Assembly: GCA_019059635.1 (NCBI GenBank)
Contig: JAGVRJ010000003.1
Location: 2,976,001 to 3,040,000, forward strand
Length of the DNA: 64,000 nt
Direction: 5' to 3'
Origin: Proales similis
Taxonomy: Eukaryota; Rotifera; Eurotatoria; Ploima; Proalidae
Every line of letters begins with the position of its first letter. The first letter of the stretch is position 1. The translations under genes were made by a program, and so were the position numbers. The notes under the pieces are model-generated. The model did not search any database, was not told the origin of the DNA, and saw nothing but the letters and a program-made list of their open reading frames with translations. Shown here in pieces: positions 1-11,250 of this stretch.

Positions 1-1
1 T

Positions 2-2044
2 TCACTTTCGCGTCAAGTCTCTTCGTCTTCACCTCGAAATGAAACGTCGGCTGCCTTGTTGCCCATAGGCCGTGACATATCTCCTATAAAGAACGACTCG
101 ATTGATGCATTGGACGAAATAAGCTATGAAGCATTTAAAAGCTCAATCGACTCACGTATGATTGACGAAAACTTGAGTCGACAGGTCAGCGAGGCCTTCA
201 AGCTGGAAAGCTACAACTTGGCCCGTTTCTTGTTTTACAAGAAGCCATCCAACAGAAAGTATTTAACCTTTGAACAGATGGTTGAGCGCCGCCTTTACGA
301 TCCAGAAACTGGAATGTTTGAAGACGTTGAACGGTCAGAGTTTGTTAGTATCAATCAAGGCCTTCAGCGAGCGCTGTTAACTATCAATGACCCGACTGTT
401 GTTTACGATGACTCCAAAATCTATGTCATTAAAAGCTTAATTCACAACGGTCGTCGATTAACTTTGCTGGAGGCGATCGGTAAAGGAGTTGTGGACAAGG
501 CGGCTTGTACTTATCGTTATTTCGATCGAGTATTGAATATTCGTGACGCAATTAAGCAAGGTTACGTTGAAGGAAAAATGTTCACGGGCTTCGAAATTAA
601 ATGGATGCTTAACGATTCTATAAGCAAATTTAAGAGTCGACATCGACTTAATTCATCTAAAATATCAACCTCGTCTAAAAAATCGCTGGAAAAACTCGAC
701 CAAGAAGATGAACCGAGAGCGAAAACCAAACAAGAGCCAAGCAAAGAATTTTTCGTATACGATGCAAAGCGTGACGCCTACGTTACCATCAGAGATGCTC
801 TTACAAGTGGTTCCCTTTTGATTAACCCGGTGCGCATTAGGGACCCTAACTCTAGCCTGTATGTGCCAGTGCGAGCCGCAGTAGTCAAAGGACTAGTCAG
901 TTGTAGGAAGAGCCTAGATGGAGCAACGACCAAGAAAAGTTCCTTCATTACCCTAAATCGCACATCTTATCTTATCGATGCAGTTCTCGAGCCTCGAAAA
1001 TTGAATGGCCATTCGCTTACCGAAGCCATGGCCCGTGGTCTTATTTTAAACGATACCTATCGACATCCGAACAGCAACCAGAGCATGACTATTGACGAGG
1101 CAATTGCAGCAGGCCTTATTATAGGTCGCAGCATTGACCTTGAGCAAATGGAAGAGATATTCACAAAACTTATTGAAATGCAGCCACCCGCCCTCCTAAA
1201 AAGTTCCAGTGTGAATAGTATTCCACAAGGAGACCTGGTCAAATCCAAATCAGTAAATCAGCTCGAATCAGCCAGTCGAAAGTCTAGCGCTTTGGGGAGT
1301 CGTTTAGCTCGTCAAGCGGAGGAGGAACTTGCTCTTCATTCTGAGAAAGAACCTGCTCAAAGGAAAAGGGCCCGAAGCCGTAATGAGTCCTTGCATAGAC
1401 CAGCACAGCAAGTTCAACAATTCAAAATTCTGTCTGTATTAGATAAAACGCGCCGGAGACGCGTTACCCTTGACGAAGCAATCAGTTCAGGCATTTTCGA
1501 CCTCTCTTCTGCAAGCTATTTAGATGGCGATAAGAAGTTAACAATGATAGACGCCATAGATCAAGGTCTCATTAAAATAGCGGACGAAACCTTTAAGACA
1601 TCTTATAAGATAAAATTGGACGAAACTAATCTAAGTACAGGAAAAGGTCCTAAAACTGTTTCAATTCGATTCGTAGTTGATCCTTTTACTCAACTTGTGC
1701 TCCCCATCAACGTGGCAGCAAGTTACAAAATTGTCGACCTGAGCAGAGGAACCTACCAAACTGAAAGCAGCTTAATAAGCCTTAAAGAAGCGTATAAACG
1801 AAGATTGGCGCTAACTGTAAACGACCTAAACACAAACAAGCGGGTCGAGTTCGAAGTAATTTCGATTAAAAAATCAACCTCTGGAAAAGTAATGAGTGTG
1901 AAATCGGCACTGGCTAAAACTTGGATCGACCTAGAACGACATCTTTATATTGATAAACAAACAGGAAGTACAATGGCCTTTTCTCAAGCAGTCGACATGG
2001 ACCTGCTTTGTTTGAAGCTAATTTCAAAGACTGTTCAAGTTTAA
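2..2044 (+). CDS. Plakin/plectin-repeat cytolinker, 3' part (partial at left edge)
   Basis: The reading frame is open from base 2, so the gene continues beyond the left edge; no true start codon is in the window and the stop is at 2042-2044. The roughly 680 residues seen consist of repeated units of the plectin-repeat type, each with a core such as SINQGLQRALL, TLLEAIGKGVVD, TIDEAIAAGLI or TMIDAIDQGLI (an EAI..G.I signature about every 38 residues). Basic and serine-rich linkers separate them, for example around residues 200-230 and 390-470. Plectin repeats are found in spectraplakins and desmosomal plakins, where they bind intermediate filaments or act in cytoskeletal cross-linking. The segment ends with such repeats and shows no spectrin repeats, EF hands or GAS2 domain, so it may be the tail of a plakin-repeat isoform of a shot/dystonin-like gene. 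The family is fairly sure; orthology cannot be settled from this fragment. Confidence 0.75.
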   Translation, partial: SLSRQVSSSSPRNETSAALLPIGRDISPIKNDSIDALDEISYEAFKSSIDSRMIDENLSRQVSEAFKLESYNLARFLFYKKPSNRKYLTFEQMVERRLYDPETGMFEDVERSEFVSINQGLQRALLTINDPTVVYDDSKIYVIKSLIHNGRRLTLLEAIGKGVVDKAACTYRYFDRVLNIRDAIKQGYVEGKMFTGFEIKWMLNDSISKFKSRHRLNSSKISTSSKKSLEKLDQEDEPRAKTKQEPSKEFFVYDAKRDAYVTIRDALTSGSLLINPVRIRDPNSSLYVPVRAAVVKGLVSCRKSLDGATTKKSSFITLNRTSYLIDAVLEPRKLNGHSLTEAMARGLILNDTYRHPNSNQSMTIDEAIAAGLIIGRSIDLEQMEEIFTKLIEMQPPALLKSSSVNSIPQGDLVKSKSVNQLESASRKSSALGSRLARQAEEELALHSEKEPAQRKRARSRNESLHRPAQQVQQFKILSVLDKTRRRRVTLDEAISSGIFDLSSASYLDGDKKLTMIDAIDQGLIKIADETFKTSYKIKLDETNLSTGKGPKTVSIRFVVDPFTQLVLPINVAASYKIVDLSRGTYQTESSLISLKEAYKRRLALTVNDLNTNKRVEFEVISIKKSTSGKVMSVKSALAKTWIDLERHLYIDKQTGSTMAFSQAVDMDLLCLKLISKTVQV

Positions 2045-2351
2045 ATAATCATTCTAATCTATTCGAAATGCATCACATTCTTTCAACGACAATCTATCTA
2101 GTTAGTTCGATTGATTTTATTATTGATTTTGTAGCAATACCGCCAATAAAATAAATTAAGCATTTTTAACCCATCAAACAGATTTGGGCTTTACCCTTCT
2201 ATGTACCTAAAAGATTTTTATTAAGAACTTTGTGGATAAATTTGAAAACTTTTGTTATAAAAAATCTTCAAATATTCATGAACAAAAAGCTCAAGCAGTC
2301 GTCTACTTAAGTTTGAGTCCTTAATCTAGGCCTTGAATCGTAAGTTAATAT
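2045..2351. other. Short convergent intergenic region with poly(A) signals
   Basis: This 307-bp stretch lies between two genes that converge tail to tail. An AATAAAATAAA cluster at about 2146-2156 fits a poly(A) signal for the plus-strand plakin-repeat gene. No open frame or other structure is seen. Confidence 0.5.
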
Positions 2352-3670
2352 TTAGAAAGCAAAATAAAATAAATATGAAGCTATCAAAACTAAAGTATAA
2401 TAATTAAGGTCGAAAAATGTTGTGATTGCTGCGTTGCTGCTTGAACTTTGCACTTGCCATACCTTGATTGTTTGATCGACCGAGCCACTCACCAAGTCTC
2501 CGTTGTTCAATTGAACAAACGAATAAATTCTTTTTGAATGTCCACCGTTTGTCCTATCATAAACAAAAAGCAGTTCTCCTTTCTCAACATCCAGAAGCCT
2601 CATCTCTCCGTTAGTGCCTGGAATATTTCCAGCTCCACTAACCACAAGGCCATTTCCAACGAAAATGTTCGTCCAGACCTCAGCTATGTGATCGAATGAG
2701 AACCTAAGCCGGCCGGTATCAAAGTCATATACTTTAATTTTTTGATCTGTTGACGCAGTAACAATAGAATTTGGTTGTTGGCTCACCAGCATATTCATTA
2801 TGAACCCTGTGCTGCTCAAATTACTTGAACTAATAGTGTACTCTGTAGAATATGATTGCAAGTTAAATTTTTTGACTTGACTTGAGATGTTTCTTGATTC
2901 CACACTCGAGGCAATCACAAAATTATCCAGTTTGGCCAGGTGATAAGCTCCAGTCTCGAATCCTCCGTTTTCTTTGTCAAATGTATGCATCAATCTGAAT
3001 TCATTGTCGTGTATGCTCCAAATCTTAACTGTCTGGTCGTAGGAAGCACTGGCCAGCCTATGATCATCTACATCCAATAAACTAGCAACTATACCCGTAT
3101 GACCACCCACACTTTGGTCAAGAGTAAACTTAAGCTTAATGTCTCTCAAATCTTGTATGTCCCAGATTTTAATTGTCGAGTCAGCTGAACCAGTGGCTAG
3201 GAATTTCCCCTGGTTTAGCACTACAAATGAGAGAATGGCGTCAGAATGTCCTCCATTGTCCTGATCAAATGTTTTTACTAGTTCAACTTCATTGGTAAGA
3301 TTCCATATTTTAAAAGTTTTATCGACCGAGCCCGAGGCGAAATAATTTTCTTTTAAAGTTATCAAAGCTCTTATTTGATTTGAATGACCGTTATTTGTCT
3401 TGTCAAGCGTATATTTGAGTGAATATTCATCCGCATTCCATATTTTTATGGTAAAGTCATCTGATCCACTCACAATATACTGACCGACCTGGGTCAAAAC
3501 CCGAACAGTACCTTTGTGTCCAGTTAAGGTCGATTTAAGTTTAAAACAGAAAACCTGAACAAAAAAATTAAAATCAAACTCACTTAGGCAGTTTAATCAA
3601 AATTTTATTTTACTTCATTGGCAATGAAAATCAGAACCAAGGTTCCAAATAGTACATTTAATAGTTGCAT
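2352..3670 (-). CDS. Secreted WD40-repeat protein with hydrophobic C-terminal tail (2 exons)
   Basis: I read two exons: 3670-3614, then 3554-2352, separated by a 59-bp GT...AG intron. Exon 1 encodes only a signal peptide (starts MQLLNVLFG, hydrophobic, 19 residues) and joins in phase 0 to about 400 residues. That portion carries seven or eight WD40 units, with GH-type turns such as TGHKGTV, NGHSNQI, GGHSDAI, GGHTGIV and GGHSKRI, and WD-type ends such as IKIWN, IKIWD and IKVWQ. The last 20 residues are very hydrophobic and aromatic and end at the stop, as expected for a GPI-anchor signal or a single tail membrane span. The product would therefore be an extracellular or cell-surface beta-propeller. 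WD40 proteins are normally intracellular scaffolds, so this architecture is unusual. The function is unknown. The signal-peptide exon is inferred from splice sites and frame. Confidence 0.75.
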
Positions 3671-6600
3671 CTTTAGAGCAGAGGTCCTCGGGCCATATTA
3701 ACTATGAGCGCTTTCGGTATATTTAACGGCTTGGTTGCATTTACTAATTGGACATCTTTTATTTGCCTCTAAACTAGATAAGATTGGACATTTTTGTGTA
3801 GCAAGCGAGTACTTGAGAGTTGTTTTTCAACCTTGGTATTAATTATTTTTGAATATCTTAGCTGCTAATTTTGCAGGGGTCTAAGCGAAACTACTTAATT
3901 TAGCAAGCTTAGTGTTTCTTGTCTTGAAACTTTAGAGAGCTATTTAAACAATACTTTTGTGTTTGAGCAGTTGTTGTTTGAACTTGTTCTTGTCAAAACC
4001 TCTAATCTAACCTCTTTAAGTGTTGGTTTTTGCCCAGTAAAATCTCGACATCTCTTTTTCAAGGTTCTTTTATCCCAATTAAGCTACATTTTCAAGCAAA
4101 TAGCACCAAATGATTATTTTTAATGTGGCAAGATTGAATATAAAAAGTTAGAATAAGGAGTGTATTGATTTTTCATTAACAACATCAAAAAATGATTTGA
4201 GGCGAAATGTTTGATTATACGCGATGGAAATCTTGTCTTGAGGACTCAGTTTTTAGTACACGTAAAGCTTGCATTTGTGAAGGTCTTTGTCAGCACATTC
4301 GCGTTGTTTGTCGAAGTAATAGAAATAGCCATCCTTTTTGCGCTGAAGTTTTTTGACAAAACCTGTCTCTGGCCATTTAGCAGCCTTAAATTTGGCATAA
4401 ACTTGACTGTTTCAAAACGATGCTGACTTAGGGTTTACCTCCGTTTTGGTTAGTGCACGGTACTCTTTCTCGTCTCGATAGCCAGCCAGCTGAAAACGGT
4501 AGGCGTTTTCAACTTCCATTGACCAAAGTTTGGGACGAATAAGGGATTTGGGCTGCTCTACTCTCAAATCTGTCATGGCTTGCTCTGTTTGAATTCCAAA
4601 TTCCTGAACGAGGCCGAACGCGTTTTGTCAGAGCAATACACACGAGATTCAACAGATGACTAAAATATTTGCATTCGTCGCCTGGGCAACCAGAAAAAAT
4701 ACTCGAGCAAGCGACAAGTTGTTTTTTGGTTGGCTGCTAGCTCAGATGAACCCTGAGGGCGTGCACTTTCATTTTTTATTTTATGACGCATTGAAATTAC
4801 AATTTTTTATCAAGTAGGTCTCTTGATTAGGGATTTAAATAGGGAAAGGGGCAGAGAAAAAGAGCAAAACAGATATGCAGGCCAAATGAGTAAAGCTGAG
4901 TAGAGAGAGACTTGATTTTTTTAATTGTTTGGAAATAAAATTCATGCGATGTTTGACCCTGCTGCGGCTCGCTTGACCCAGATGCCTTCATGGGCCGCTA
5001 GATCGGCTTAACTGAATCATCTCGCGTTTCAAAAGCTCATTGGACACTATAAATCCTAGACTCGTTAGATAGTACTAGTTTCTAGCCCAAGTATTTTCCT
5101 CTCTGCTCAATGCATCAAGCCTACGTATAGGGCAACATGTAAAATTCGTCACGGCTAATTAGAATGAATAACGCGGTTTATTGCTGTTGGTGTAGCTGAA
5201 GCAATGTAACATCAAAGCTCATTCTAAGACAAACACGAACTTGTGGCGGGTCAATCTATTAACGCGACCGCAATGACAGTCAGTCAGTCAGTCAGTCAGT
5301 CAATCAGTCAAGCAATATATTGACAATGAGGCGATAAGGCGGTCTTAGACACAGCAAAGAGATGAGCCCAAATAAGGTAACCACGATTGCAAATGTATCC
5401 TCGTTGTAATTAGGCCAAATATTTACAAGCTCTTCATTTCTATTTGGTGTGTGGGCGAGTGCTCGAATCGATCATCATGTCAATGATGACCATGACTCGA
5501 CGCCGCCGACGCCACCGCCGTAACCACCGTAGTCGAGTGATCATGAGCTTCGATGAGGAAAGCAAACAAATTTTGAGAGTAGCCACATGATGAATTGTGT
5601 GTGTGTGGCCTCTGCCCTTGTTTCTTTATCTCGGCACGCTTGTTTTAAGGTTAATTCGTTCTTCATTTCTTATTCTCATTCCCCAATGCTAAGCTTGTTT
5701 AATCTCGTATGGCCCTCGATTCAATCTCAAGCGCAAGCGCTGCTGCGTGTCCCTTGGCCTACTGCGCTCATATTCCTTCGTCTTTTCGTCTTTGCTTCTC
5801 CACTTCTCTGCTTTGGTTTCGGCTTTTCTAGATAAAAATGCTTGGGCCAGCTTAGTTTGCTTATTGAGCAAGAATGTGAGAACGGGTGAATATTACGAGC
5901 TGGGGGTGCTCACCAAATCTATTTAGTGAAGAGACGCTCTCTTACTCGCCTGCTCACTCGTTCGGCTCAATTTCGCGCCCAAATGCTTTGGTCTTCGATA
6001 ATAAATCATAATCGCTTGGTATTTTTCGGATATTTAATCGCGCTATTTAAAAACGAGAGCGATGAAAAGATGACAATTGCGATGGAGAAGATGACGACCA
6101 AAACGACAAACACAGTGACCGCCACGAGTTTCATTTTCGACTCAGTAAGCACATGTTTTAAGCACTGACCGCTCACTGCCTAGATTACTCAGTTCGTGTG
6201 TGCGTTTAAGCTCTCAGCAAGCATCTAATAAACGTCGCTGCAAGTGCGCCACCATCACCAAACCATAACCAACTTGTGAAAAACAAAGGCGACGTCGTGC
6301 TTGAGAGAGCGGTTGCTTTTAGATAAGCTTACGTCTATAAGACCAGGTCCTTTTGACCAGTGCGAAATTTGAGACACCCCCTTCCGTTGTGCGCATTCAG
6401 TCGAGCGACGCGCAAATAATTTTTCGCCTCAATTTGCGACAAGCGATCGATTCGTCTCTCGTTTTTCTATTCTAAATTGCTCGGCTGAGAATTGCATCGA
6501 TAGAGAGAAACGATTTATTTCATGCATTGTTTGAGAGAAACAATCAATGTGGTGGCCTATTCATCACTTTGGATTATGGCGTTCATTTTCTCATTTGGGC

Positions 6601-7154
6601 AGGTTTCATCATAGTCTTTAAGACCACGGTGTTTGCGTCAGTAAAATTAGAGCCGCACGGAAACAATTTAACTAGATCCGTTGGGATCTGTGCTCGTGTG
6701 TCGCATTTAAAAAGAAAAAAGACGCCAAGCGATTTTCTATTTCAGTTTGTTCGAAGCCGATTTTGTGTTCGAGCGAATTGAGAAGCGCAAATCTCTTAGA
6801 GCGTCTCCAGCGCGTTCGTCTCTAGAGCAGCTAATATATTCTAAATTAATTGTTGATGCGTCTCGTCTGATTGGGTTCTTCAAGCGGTCAAGCGGCCTTA
6901 AATGCGGTCAATTGACGAGTCAAGTTGTTTTTTCCTCTGGTTCCATATTTTGCGTCTATTTTCACATTTAAGGTTAGCTGGACAGTTCTTATAAACCGAG
7001 CAGCTGAGGCATTTATCGTTCACGCGTGGTCGATAAACACATCTGTCACCGTAAACCGCACTTGGCTCACATTTTCCAGTTGGCCTATCCATGTTCGATA
7101 TGCTTTTTGATATTCATCCGACCCTTTTTCTTTTTTTCTGAATTTAGAGGCAAA
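3671..7154. other. 3.5 kb non-coding region upstream of fascin
   Basis: No convincing coding exon is visible on either strand; the open frames here are short and without domain-like composition. The region contains a GTCA tetranucleotide run (about 5277-5310), a CCGCCGACGCCACCGCC-like triplet stretch near 5502-5520, and many ATTTA and TCGAT words. It is unusually long for this compact window, and most plausibly holds 5' UTR exons and regulatory DNA for fascin. A pyrimidine-rich stretch followed by TTTAG just before the ATG (about 7128-7147) could be a 3' splice site of a 5' UTR intron. Confidence 0.4.
5277..5310. repeat. GTCA tetranucleotide microsatellite
   Basis: About eight tandem copies of CAGT/GTCA with one GTCAATCA interruption, in the non-coding region between the WD40 gene and fascin. 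Confidence 0.9.
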
Positions 7155-9007
7155 ATGGCGTCAAGAATTCTTTCAATGCCTGCGAGTGTGCATTCACACG
7201 TTAAATTGAATGTTAACACGAGTTTACATTCTAATGGAAGCAACAATCCTATGACTAGCAGCAGCACTAGCAATAGCAGTTCATACAGCAACGGAAGCGG
7301 TGCTAACTCTTCACTCAATGAAGGTTTACAGCTTTTTCTCGCCATTTTAATCATTTAATTAACCTTCCTTATTCTTTCAGACACCAAGGGAATCTTCATG
7401 TCGAATTCTTTCATGAATTGTCCTCCCAAATGGAACATTGGTCTAATGAACTCAAATGGCAAATATTTGACCGCTGAAAGCTTTGGCTTTAAACTTAATG
7501 CAACTGGAAACTCGCTACGCAAAAAGCAAAAGTGGCAAATTGAGCAGGACAATGACGAGTTTATCTACTTGATGAGTCCCCTAAAACTTTATCTGTCATC
7601 AGACCGTAATGGCAACGTGAAATGCGAAAAAAGCGAGCCAGACGAGGATTGCAAATTTTTCCTCGAATCCAACGAGCAAGGCAAATGGGCTTTCAAGAGC
7701 GTTGCCCACGGCTATTACTTTGGAGGTAGTGGTGATCGTTTGCATTGCTTTTCCAAACAGCCTGAATGGTGGACAGTTCATCTGGCTATTCACCCTCAGG
7801 TAAGCACTGATTTTTCTTGAGTTTTTTCAATTTGAAAATTGTCATAGACTATAAATGTTTCATTCTATCAAAAGATGAACCTAAAGCATGCGCTCCGAAA
7901 GAGATATGCCCGCCTTCAGTCAGACGAAGTTCATGTTGATGAATTAATTCCATGGGGCTCGGACTGTTTGATCACGATTGAGTTTCGCGACGAGCAATAC
8001 GCCATAAGAACCAGCGACGGAATGTATTTGACCAAAGATGGAAAGCTTGTTTGCCAACCCGACCATCAAACGTTGTTTAACATTGAGTTCCATCGAGGTT
8101 GTATTGCTTTCAAAGTAAGCACTCTGTTTTAGATCTAAATGGATAGCTCTCACTTCAATAAACAATTGAATTTATTCTCAAGCACAAAAGTGGCAAGTAC
8201 TTGACCGCAGTTGGTCCTCAAGGAATCATAACGGCCAGAAGCAAAACAGTCACTAAAGACGAACTCTTCATACTTGATGCCAATCATGCTCAAGTGAGTC
8301 TGATTGCCCACAACGGCAAACGGGTATCAGTGAGGCAGGGCGTCGACGTGTCAGCCAATCAGTCCCAGCAAGGATTAAGTGAAACTTTTCAGCTCGAAGA
8401 AGATTCCCTGTCTGAGAAATGGTCATTCAGAACGCACTCAAACAAATACTGGAGCCTGGAGAATGGAAGCGGAGTTCAAGCTATTTGTGATAGTCGAACT
8501 GCAAATTCTTTGTTTGAACTAGAATGGTTTCCAAACGGTCGAGTGAGTATTCGTGCATCGAATGGAAAATTTGTAATGGCCACAGCTACAGGACAAATGC
8601 GGGCAGTCAGTGAAAGTGTCGGTGACACTGAGCTCTATCAAATATCGCTCGTCAATAGACCCATTTTAGTGCTAAAATGCGAGTACGGCCTCGTTGGCTA
8701 CAAGAACAAAACAACCTTTAAGCTTGAGTGCAACAAGTCAACCTTTAATGTAATTCTTCTCGAACAGTCGAGGGAACAGTATGGCCTCTACTACTTCAAA
8801 GGCTCACACGGACAATATTGGAACATTGCAAGCGACGGTTTATTGAGCGCTAATCACGAAGAACCGGCAGAATTTGGCATTGAGCTGATGCCCAACAATC
8901 GCATGTTAATACGCGCTCCCAACGGCAGATATATTAAAGGAGAGCAAAACGGCAGTTTGACAGCAGACCAAGATGATGCATCTTGCGCCACGCAATGGGA
9001 GTTTTAG
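7155..9007 (+). CDS. Fascin, actin-bundling protein (4 exons)
   Basis: Exons are 7155-7323, 7381-7799, 7875-8114 and 8183-9007, with GT...AG introns of 57-75 bp. All phases close to give 550 residues. The ATG at 7155 opens a Ser/Asn-rich 55-residue extension that typical fascins lack. The body then matches fascin: four beta-trefoil domains, beginning with the NCPPKWNIGLMNSNGKYLTAE region and with repeated GKYLT/NGKFV/GRYIKGE strands. Fascin (singed in Drosophila) cross-links parallel actin filaments in filopodia, microvilli and bristles. The length is slightly above the usual 490-510 residues because of the N-terminal extension. Poly(A)-like AAATAAAAA follows at about 9222. I am confident of the family; the first exon is the least certain part. 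Confidence 0.93.
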
Positions 9008-10095
9008 CCTTCTCTTGATCTGTGCATCTCTTTTTCTCAAACCTTAAATTAAATTTTCTGAGCCTTGTGACCAACTCACGTATTCTAGCAAATGAGCGCA
9101 AAGTGAGTACAATAAGAACAAAACCAGGCCTGGGCCTTTTAAATCTATTTATCCACTGGCCCTTTTTATGTATTTACCTCTCTAATATGCCTTCTGCTTT
9201 TAACGTATCCAGACAAGTAAAATAAAAAAAAAATTTTATGGGAAACTTTGACTTTGAAATTTGATCGGACTGCAATCAATCAGTTCGAAGAGAAATTAAA
9301 AAAGCTGAAGCAACTCAAGTGCGCACTAAAATAACTGGAAAGAGACGAATAGTCGACACTTGATACGGACGGTTTTCCACTTAATGTTTTTATTTCGTGC
9401 CTGCACATCAATTCTGTTTGCTCAGCTTCCTCAATCATGTACGAGCACACGCTTAACCATCGCAGTGCGAGCAACACCACCTTCTCTTCCTCTCAATCCA
9501 ATCAGCTAAGGAATTTAATTAAGAAATTTAGGAGCAAGCCACATACACATCTAAGTGTTGGCATGCAGGCCATCTATTTGCATTGGGAGCGGTTCACTCA
9601 AAATGAGGTTCAGAGGCATGGGTCAGGCGAGTAGAAACCTGACAACCCACTTTAAATTCGGGATAAGCAAACTCTCAATTCAGATAGTCCAATTTAACTT
9701 GTTCCCCTCAAAATAAATCTGCTCAGCTAGTTCTATTCACTTTTTTCACTTTACTTGTGTACTCTTATTTGTTTGTTTATCTACTGGTTTCACTCATTTT
9801 TTTGGCGACCAAAAGAATTTTAAACCAGCTGGGCATGATTCGACCCATTTCAATGGACGAGCGACTCATAAATCATAATTGCTATCTATAAAATTTGCTG
9901 TGAGCTAAAAGTCCAAGGCTTTAATCGTCCTGTGACCTCCATTAATGTTCATGCCTCGGTTATCTTCTAAATGAAGCTCCGAACTATTCAATTTTCAATT
10001 AGCCTTCCTCTCTTAATTTATATATCGAGAGCTGGACTTGTACGAATTCAATCTGATCAATTCAATTTAAAAGTAAGGCTAAATTGAGATCCAGA
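9008..10095. other. Intergenic region after fascin
   Basis: Contains the fascin 3' UTR, with an A-rich AAATAAAAAAAAAATTTT tract at about 9221-9237. I see no gene-like frame or RNA gene in the remainder. Confidence 0.4.
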
Positions 10096-10987
10096 ATGGG
10101 CTATGACGAAGAAAACTTGGAGCCTAAGCCGCGCAGGCTTCACAAAAAAGGTAGTTTGAGATGGTTTTTGTGCAACAATTTCTGATATTTTTTAATTTTC
10201 GATTATAAAGGATTCAAAGAAGCAGATAAGCGCTTGTCGACTTGCCCCAGATTATATTGTGTGGCATTCGGAGAAGAGAGACGCGAAATAAAGGCTACGA
10301 ACATTCAAGAATTGGAACAAAACGTTCGAGTAAGCAGGCAGAGACGTCGGTCAGAATTAAACCCTTTTTTATTTTTGACCGACTATAGGAAAGATTTCAA
10401 CTTGAGGATGGCGCTTATCAGCTTGAGCGCTGGTCTAGCCAGTTCAATGAGATGGTCATCGTCGATTTCCTTCCAGAGGACGGAACTCATCTTTTCTGTA
10501 AAAAGAAGGAAATCAAGTCGGATAAAATGTAGATTTCTTCCCTTTTTCCTTAAATAATCGAAAAAAATCAGATCGTAAAATAAGAGAAAACAGAGATTCA
10601 AGACAAAACAATTTGGAGGCAATCAAAGATGCTGTGCAAAAATTCTTGGAGGAAGAGGACATGTGTTTTATTAAGGCCATGAACCAGGCATTCAAGAGAT
10701 TTACAGAGAACGAGACCAGCGAGCTGATGCCCTTCTTGGAAACTGCAGTTATTTATATCAATAGGCGCAAAGAGCAGTCAAGCACTCATGCGTTGGACGA
10801 ATTGCTTATCAAACATGGTGAGCAAAGTGCAACTCTCGGAATACTTCACGAGGAGCTTAAAAAAGTCAAGCTCGCAAACAAGCAAATGCGGCAAGAAATT
10901 GATTCATTAAATAAAATTGAAACTGGCTCCAAAATTCCAAGCGACGCCTTGAAAATTAAAAAAGCCAACTGCTGCATAATTTGTTGA
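10096..10987 (+). CDS. Unknown 232-residue protein, beta-grasp-like N-terminus, coiled coil, CaaX-like end
   Basis: Exons are 10096-10150, 10211-10329, 10389-10497 and 10572-10987, with canonical GT...AG introns of 59-74 bp and consistent phases. Residues about 27-95 look like a compact ubiquitin-like or CIDE-N/PB1-type fold: strands LYCVAFG, REIKATN, FQLEDGAYQLERW, VIVDFLPEDGTHLF. A helical region follows, and a heptad-rich segment near 180-210 (LGILHEELKKVKLANKQMRQEI). The last residues are NCCIIC. A terminal C-a-a-X with neighbouring cysteines would fit prenylation and/or palmitoylation and hence membrane attachment, although X=Cys is not a typical residue. I do not recognise the family. 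A downstream donor in exon 3 (10529) would put the next exon out of frame, which supports the boundary chosen here. Confidence 0.65.
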
Positions 10988-11250
10988 GGCTCATCTCATT
11001 TTATTTTCGGTCAAAACATGCTGTTTTTAATTTTGTTAATTCTTGGTTCAAGAGCTGGTTTTTATTATGTGGACTTTTTTCGATTAACTGTTTTCGATTG
11101 CTTAAAAAATAAACCAAGTGAAGAATAATGATGACAAAGACTTTTAAAAATGCGTGTTTCTTTTACGTCTTTTCGATTTCGAACAGAAATTTTGCGTACT
11201 GTTGAAAATAAGAGCCAATGCAAAGAGTGTAAATATTGAATTGCTTATAA
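10988..11250. other. Short intergenic region
   Basis: Contains the 3' end of the preceding gene, with AAATAAACC at about 11107, and the start region of TTC38. Nothing else is seen. Confidence 0.4.
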
